Source of the DNA: Brachycybe producta
Lineage: Eukaryota; Arthropoda; Diplopoda; Playtdesmida; Andrognathidae
Direction of reading: 5' to 3'
Assembly (NCBI GenBank): GCA_036925085.1
Contig: JAUPFP010000001.1
Location: 3,846,001 to 3,910,000, forward strand
Length of the DNA stretch: 64,000 bases
Shown: positions 58,601 through 64,000 of the stretch, one piece after another
Layout: each line of letters opens with the position of its first letter
Position numbering within the stretch: the first letter of the stretch is position 1
Notes under the pieces: model-generated
Database searches by the model: none
What the model saw: only the letters and a program-made list of their open reading frames with translations
What the model was told of the DNA's origin: nothing
Program-made: the position numbers and the translations under genes

Positions 58601-59654
58601 CTCTGTCTCTCTCTCTCTCTCTCTTTCTCTCTATCTATCTCTCTCTCTGTCGCTATCTATCTCTCTCTCTCTCTATCTCTCTCTCTCTATCTATCTCTCT
58701 CTATCTCTCTCTCTCTCTTTCTCTATCTCTCTCTTTCTCTCTGTCTCGCTCTACCCTTCTAGTTTCTAAGACACTTTGAATATTTCTTTAGTCTTGCTTG
58801 CTCTGCTGAAAAAGCAAAATTTGATTAAAAACTAGAATAGCCAAGATTGTTTTATCTGAAAGCTTTTGATTATCTTTCAGTTATAAAACAACCTTGGCTA
58901 TTCTAGTTTTGAATCAATTTTTAGTTTAAAAAAAAGTAAATGTTAGAAATGTATTTTCAAAATAAAATTTGTATCTTTCAAAATATAAGATTTCGTTTTC
59001 TTTCACTTGAAATTTTGGTAAAAGAAATTTAAACATTGTTTTTTTTTTGGGGAAATTTCGCCATAAAAAAGTTTATTTTGAAAAATATTATCTTTCATTA
59101 GATTCTTCAAAATAAACTTTTACTTCAATGATATTTTTTTTTATCACAAACTTTAAACAGTAAAACGTTTATTTTGAAAGATTTCTCTATAAAAAAAAAT
59201 AACTCAATCTCATTTATTTACTATTCTAGTTTATAATTTTTTTTTACCATTAAATCTTTGTATCTTTGCTGTTCTTCTCGTAACCTGTCCTCGGATCTGA
59301 TTTCCAGTTCTCGAATCTGTTCTTCGAGCATGTGGACCCTAAAAATGGAACAAAAAAAAAAATGGTGACGTCAAGTTGTGTTGCTCCGCACAAATTGAAA
59401 CATTTGTTGTGTCGTAAAGTTGGTTTTTATACTTTGCCGTAAGTGCGGCATTTTCTTGTTTCGCTCGACTGTACTTGTCGTCGTTTGTGTTGTGAGTGTT
59501 CGCAAGGGCCGTCATCTGTTTCTGTAGAATGTGGACCCTTGCGTTAAGATCTAAGACGTCTTCCTCTAATGATAAGTCGGCATGCATGTCATCCGATTCT
59601 CCGCTCGAACTGTGATGGCTGCTGCTGTTGAAACTCGAGGATCGGTAAAGGCTA
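55680..59654 (-). CDS. nuf: Rab11 family-interacting protein 3/4 (nuclear fallout), C-terminal six exons
   Basis: Minus-strand exons are 59654-59433, 59338-59248, 57650-57601, 57505-57286, 57190-57041 and 55964-55680, giving 339 in-phase codons ending in TGA. The 5' part lies beyond the window. A Ser-rich segment (YRSSSFNSSSHHSSSGES) precedes a long coiled coil: LNARVHILQKQMTALAN, DDKYSRAKQENAALTAK, HMLEEQIRELE, LRSQVDRLKQNKELLQEQL. The end is the Rab11-binding FIP domain: AMSKDEVMETLREQREVN, then YIDGILLNIIDSYPSLLEV. This matches class II FIPs (FIP3/FIP4, fly Nuf), which link Rab11 recycling endosomes to motors and to cleavage-furrow formation. The N-terminal EF-hand-like region is not in view. 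The 50-nt microexon at 57601-57650 is supported by phase and family alignment. Confidence 0.93.
56040..56960. repeat. Tandem repeat of about 120-160 bp in the last nuf intron
   Basis: At least six units contain GACAGTGACAAATGTC(A/G)CTTTGTCATTTC, then AAACCTGATTCAAAGC, a variable CATTCTTATTGGATTACAAGCAC section and ATAAATGTCATTGACAAA. Each unit contains a small TGACAAATGTCA palindrome. Confidence 0.75.
57718..58343. mobile_element. GC-richer inverted-repeat element in nuf intron
   Basis: It begins AGGCACGTTTAGAGCAAGC and ends GGTTTAAACGCGCCT. The interior holds two related halves with GAACAG..CGTACAGAAACAGAACCC and GTTCGTTCTCGAACATC, and several GCTCGCGAGC palindromes. No transposase frame. 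Unrelated in sequence to families A-K. Confidence 0.6.
58395..58780. repeat. Family D copy expanded by a (CT)n tract
   Basis: Left end AACTTGAAAGTGTTTTAGAA..CTAGAAGGGTAGC, inverse end CCCTTCTAGTTTCTAAGACAC. The middle is a CTCTCT/CTAT microsatellite (58569-58752). The Ser/Leu-repeat frame across it is not a gene. Confidence 0.8.
58815..58930. repeat. Small foldback (ACTAGAATAGCCAAG)
   Basis: TTGATTAAAAACTAGAATAGCC and AAGATTGTTTTAT, with inverse ATAAAACAACCTTGGCTATTC and TAGTTTTGAATCAA. The arms are about 40 bp, variant family D ends. Confidence 0.7.
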
Positions 59655-59694
59655 CTGTCAAAATACAAATTAGCGCAAGAAAGAAAAACGTCAG

Positions 59695-60175
59695 ATTTTC
59701 AATAAATTGTTTTAAACAAAACCTTTTTAAGTATCAGAACAAAGTTTTGTTCCAAGACAAAATTTACAAGTATCAGAACAAAGTTTTGTTTCTAGACAAA
59801 ACTAAGTATCACAAGTTTTGTTGCTAGACAAAACTTACAAGTATCAGAACAAAGTTTTGTTCCAAAACAAAACTTACAAGTATCAGAACAAAGTTTTGTT
59901 TCTAGACAAAACTAAGTATCACAAGTTTTGTTGCTAGGCAAAACTTCCAAGAATCAGAACAAAGTTTTGTTCCAAAACAAAACTTACAAGTATCACAACA
60001 AAGTTTTGTTGCTAGACAAAACTTTTAAAGTATCAGAACAAAGTTTTGTTTCTAGACAAAACTTTTTAAATATCAGAATAAACTTTTGTTTCTAGACAAA
60101 ACTAAGTATCACAAGTTTTGTTGCTAGACAAAACTTACAAGTTTCAGAACAAAGTTTTGTTCCAAAACACCATTT
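59695..60175. repeat. Tandem repeat of about 30-38 bp (AAGTATCAGAACAAAGTTTTGTT)
   Basis: About a dozen units of AAGTATCAGAACAAAGTTTT with GTTCCAAGACAAAACTTAC or a shorter CTAGACAAAACT variant. Each unit contains AACAAAGTTTTGTT and can fold on itself. It begins about 40 bp from the first visible nuf exon. Confidence 0.85.
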
Positions 60176-60387
60176 TTTTGGTATCCGCAACAAAAGTTGT
60201 ACAAAATAAATTAATTTTGAGAACACAAAAAAATGATGTTGCCAGATACTCAAATGGTGAATTTTGAATCTTGTGTCAAAAGTAAGTTTCAAGTTCCAAA
60301 TTAGCAAAATAGATAACTAGAGTTTGGTGTACCTGATGACATGAACACAAGCAAACACAATTAGATTTAATGTTGTTTGTTTATTCA

Positions 60388-60418
<31 letters not shown>

Positions 60419-60600
60419 CAATCTTGCAACACAATAAGTGTCAGTTAATCTATGAATTTTTCATAACTTTTCCTGTTTTTCTATCAAATATTGATTTTTT
60501 TTCTTTCTATTTCCCTCCCTTCTGAAGCTAATGACCTGAACGAGGCCTCCTCCGCAAAGTGAATAAATAAATCTGCTTTAGATTTGAACAAAATTACCAG

Positions 60601-60811
60601 ACAGGCAATTAGAAATCGGGACAAACAGAAATTGGCTCCGCCCTTTTTATGACGACCGGCAACCTCTAACTGGTTTGCTGTGTGGTTCGACGTTGAAAAG
60701 GGCGGAGAACATGTGACGTCAGACTACATAACCAACCAATTAGAAGTTGCCGGTCGTCATAAAAAGGGCGGAGCCAACTTCTGTTTATCCCGGTTTCTAA
60801 TTGCCGCCTGT
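60601..60811. mobile_element. Family A Mutator-like MITE, copy A10
   Basis: ACAGGCAATTAGAAATCGGG ... GGTTTCTAATTGCCGCCTGT, opposite in internal orientation to A2. No clear target duplication. Confidence 0.85.
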
Positions 60812-60959
60812 GCTCTTTCCTACTTTCTCACACGCACACTCAAAGTGTAGTAGATTTGTACAAATTTTGTCGCATTAAGTGACATGTCTTTTCGAGAAAG
60901 AAACATGAGCAATGTTGCGCAACGTTTTAGCTCTTGTGTAGCTTTAGGTTATTTTGATA

Positions 60960-61560
60960 TAATTCGATAATGTCTTATGCCCTTGTTGCGCAATGTTTTT
61001 GGTTGTGTTCCATTTCAGCTCTTTTGAAAGTTATTCAATATTTCTTGTGTCCGTGTTGCACAATGTTTTGGTTGTTGCAAACTTAAGTTCTCTTGGAGTA
61101 ATACAATAATTTCTATTGTCCATGTTGCGCAATGTTTTAGCAGTTGTGCACTTTAGGTCTTTTGACATAATTCAACAATATCTTATGCCCTTGTTGCGCC
61201 ATGTTTTTGGCTGTATTGCATTTCAGTTACTTTGAAGTAATTCAATCTTTCTGGTATCCTTGTTGCACAATGTTTTGGTTGTTGCAAACTTAAGTTCTCA
61301 TACAATAATTTCTATTGTCCATGTTGCACAACGTTTTAGCTCTTGTGTTATTTTGATATAATTCAATAATATCTTATGCCCTTGTTGCGCCATGTTTTTG
61401 GCTGTATTGCATTTCAGTTACTTTGAAAGTAATTCAATATTTTTAGTGTCTTGTATCGTGCAACATTTTCAGCAGTTGCACAATGTAGTTTTCTCTAGTA
61501 ATTCAATTATTTCTCGGTATCCCTTTTTGCTCAGCGTTTTCGCTGTTTGTACACTTTTAT
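60960..61560. repeat. Tandem units of about 60-80 bp with GTTGCGCAATGTTTT
   Basis: Units start CTTGTTGCGC(A/C)ATGTTTTTGG, GTGTTGCACAATGTTTTGG or CATGTTGCGCAATGTTTTAG, each followed by a TTTTGAxATAATTCAA-type half. The three kinds recur in order, suggesting a higher-order unit of about 200 bp. Confidence 0.7.
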
Positions 61561-61794
61561 TTATTTCTGCTGCGCAATGTTTTACCATAACTCAATTTTG
61601 CTTTCGCGTTCCAAATTGTCAAAAATGAGACCCAAAAGTTGCTTGCAACAATGTTTTAGCTCTACTAAGTTCACATTCCAGGCAAGCGCTTGGCGCAGCA
61701 TTACTTGGTTTGTGGTTAACATTTTTTCGAAGAACTCCTAACTTAAAGATGGATTTATTTCTGTTGTTTGTTTTGTCCTTAAGAGCTTACAGTG

Positions 61795-62420
61795 AAAAAA
61801 AACTTACAAAAATCTTCGCATGTAGGCGCTTCTGTAACTGTGACGTCAACATGTGGCAAAAAAATCAATTTTGATACACTTTTGTCCGCCATTTTCTCTC
61901 TTATCGATGGATAAAAGTGGGTATATTTTAATAACGACTCTTTTTTGGGTAAATATGCAATACTGAAAAAAGGAAGAGCAACTTTTGATCTACAATGGTG
62001 AGTCATTTGAGTCGTAAGTGGTGAAATTTTAGGGTATTATGAAACTTATTGTTAGTGGGAAATTTAGATCCTATAAAATGTATAAACGGAGGAGCGTTTG
62101 TCGCCTATGGGATTTAACATGAGCTAAAAAAAATACGAGATTTTAAAATGAAATTAAAAATAGAAAAACTAATTATAAATTTGTACCAACGTATCACTGG
62201 ATGAGCAATATTGTTATGTACATATTGCAATTTGAATTTTGAAAATAACAATTTTCGTTGCAGAAAACAAAACATTTGCCTGAACCATGTATTTTTAAAA
62301 TAGTAATTTCTCTTTCTCATTGGTTTCAATGACTTAGCTGTGGGGCGCCACTAAATGGCGAAAAGTGGAACTATAATTGTCATTTGCTAATATTCAAAAT
62401 GGCGTCACACATATAGGCTC
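61795..62420. repeat. Relative of the 41.3-kb inverted-repeat element
   Basis: Shares CGCATGTAGGCGCT near the left and CCTATGGGATTTAACATG..GAGATTTTAAAATG internally. It ends CACATATAGGCTCTTAAC, the inverse of the TAAGAGCCTAGAT terminus at 41266. Confidence 0.55.
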
Positions 62421-62994
62421 TTAACTGAACTCCAATTGAATATATAGCTCTGGAAGCTTTAAAAATTGATTTACGATTATTACTAAGAAGAAAGAAGCAG
62501 AGAATTTCCTCTCTCCAGAGAGACTAACTTGTTTGATTTTTTTCTATGGTAGGAAATTTCCAGCTAAATTGTATTCTACAAAAAAATGTAAACAAACAAT
62601 TTGCATTTTGAATATATATTTCGAAGAAGTAGTTGGAAACATCAGTCAGTCAGTCAGTCAGTCCTAGTTGTGATATCATTAGTCGTGATATCGGCATCTG
62701 ACACCTAATATTACAATTTTGTTTTATCTTTTTTTTTTTCTCTCTCTAATATTTGTTTGCCATATTTCTTATTTATGTTGTAATATAAATCACTTAAGAA
62801 TGGATGGAAAGAGAGAGAGAGAGTTGTTTGTATTATAAGTACCCCCCCCCCACCCACCTCCCTTCCCGGCATTCCATTGTAACAATAGAAATATTTCAAA
62901 GTTGGTTTAGTTACTTTGCAATTTGACTTTTGACAGAGTAAATTACTTAACAGTTAGTTAGTTTTGCACAGTAATTTTTACGTTAGTTACTTCT

Positions 62995-64000
62995 GTTAGT
63001 AACTGATATCAAAGTTACTTCTGAAAGTAACTGCTATCAAAGTTACTTCTGAAAGTAACTGATATCAAAGTTACTTCTGAAAGTAACTGATATCAAAGTT
63101 ACTTCTGAAAGTAACTGCTATCAAAGTTACTTCTGAAAGTAACTGCTATCAAAGTTACTTCTGAAAGTAACTGCTATCAAAGTTACTTCTGAAAGTAACT
63201 GATATCAAAGTTACTTCTGAAAGTAACTGATATCAAAGTTACTTCTGAAAGTAACTGCTATCAAAGTTACTTCTGAAAGTAACTGCTATCAAAGTTACTT
63301 CTGAAAGTAACTGCTATCAAAGTTACTTCTGAAAGTAACTGATATCAAAGTTACTTCTGAAAGTAACTGATATCAAAGTTACTTCTGAAAGTAACTGCTA
63401 TCAAAGTTACTTCTGAAAGTAACTGTAATCAAAGTTACTTCTGAAAGTAACTGATATCAAAGTTACTTCTGAAAGTAACTGATATCAAAGTTACTTCTGA
63501 AAGTAATTAGTAATTACCATCAACGTGATTTAAAAAAAGTAACTCCCTCTTAAGTTTATTTCCAAAAGTAATTACAATCAAAGTAACTAACTTCCAAAAG
63601 TAATTGCTATCAAAGTAACTTCCAAAAAATAATTGCTATCAAAGTTACTTCTGAAAGTAATTACCACCAACGTTACTTTAAGAAAAGTAACTCCCTCTTA
63701 ATTTCAATAAGTAACTAATACTCAAGTTACTTTGAAAGTAATTACTATCAAAGTTACTTTGAAAAAAGTAAATCCCTCTTTAAGTTAATTTCGAAAAGTA
63801 ATTCTTACTCGTGTTACTTCTAAAAGTAACTGCTATCAAAGTTACTTCCAAAAGTAATTACAATCAAAAGTAACTTTCAAAAAATAATTGCTATCAAAGT
63901 TATTTCTGAAAGTAATTACCAACAACGTTACTTTTTTAAAAACAAAAAGTAAATCCCTCTTAAGTAATTAAATAATCTCGAGTAGTAATTAATTACTCGA
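62995..64000. repeat. 28-bp satellite array running off the window
   Basis: The unit TATCAAAGTTACTTCTGAAA + GTAACTG(A/C) is repeated about 18 times with almost no change to about 63505, then in drifted form to the last base. The A/C position alternates in a C-C-C-A-A order, giving a 140-bp higher-order period. Confidence 0.9.

Larger units (their letters stand above)
59655..64000. other. nuf upstream intron or flank, repeats only
   Basis: No further exon was recognised to the end of the window. It contains a C-homopolymer (60388-60408), MITE A10, several tandem arrays and a (CAGT)n tract (62642-62663). The nuf exon just upstream of 59654 must lie beyond 64000 or was missed. Confidence 0.55.

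Noticed and set aside
58470-58769. Ser-Leu repeat frame
   Set aside because: It is the translation of a CT-rich microsatellite inside a family D copy.
62995-63505. CRISPR-like regular array (also considered for 30.9, 49.8 and 59.7 kb)
   Set aside because: Units abut directly without unique spacers, and the window is a spliced eukaryotic genome; these are satellites.

Overview
The window is AT-rich eukaryotic DNA with spliced genes, long introns and many non-autonomous transposons. Gene content points to an arthropod. There is a near-complete Lachesin, a PAN plus zona-pellucida (ZP) apical-matrix protein of the neyo/nyobe/trynity/NompA kind, and a nuclear-fallout type Rab11-FIP3/4. I cannot name the species. 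No rRNA, tRNA or CRISPR was seen, and nothing bacterial.

Layout of genes: (1) 94-1702 (+), the 3' end of a ZP-type membrane protein whose 5' part lies left of the window. (2) 4047-9341 (-), a complete eight-exon ABHD12 lipid hydrolase (383 aa). (3) 24856-34369 (+), a complete eleven-exon PAN-ZP transmembrane protein (694 aa). (4) 43899-50436 (+), a complete six-exon Lachesin (362 aa). (5) 55680-59654 (-), the last six exons of a Rab11-FIP3/4 (nuf) gene that continues to the right. I joined the exons by hand. Every proposed GT-AG junction keeps phase, and the products align end to end with the remembered family architecture. There is no operon logic. The shared theme is epithelial surface and membrane biology: two ZP apical-matrix proteins, a septate-junction/adhesion Ig protein, a Rab11 recycling-endosome effector and a lysophospholipid hydrolase.

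The gaps (9.3-24.8, 34.4-43.9 and 50.4-55.7 kb) and introns are filled with short inverted-repeat elements that can be sorted by termini and target duplications. Family A is Mutator-like (ACAGGCAATTAG ends, 9-bp duplications, ten copies). Family B is PIF/Harbinger-like (TACCTAGTACACAC ends, TWA target, six copies). Families C and E are hAT-like (8-bp duplications). Families J and K are pogo/Tigger-like (CAGT ends, TA target). A very abundant family D carries the motif GAAACTAGAAGRGTAA. There are also decayed LINE reverse-transcriptase tails. Several tandem arrays lie inside inverted-repeat elements, and others lie in introns (10, 26, 28, 29, about 38, 42, about 70 and about 140 bp units).

I found no evidence for a new multi-gene system. 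The points most worth a second look are: minisatellite arrays enclosed by terminal inverted repeats, one ending 14 bp before a ZP exon; a dispersed YY1-like GCCGCCATCTTG motif, echoed at the start of a PAN exon; a frameshifting tandem splice donor in ABHD12; the nested-insertion chronology; and an unrecognised exon-like frame at 53.2 kb.
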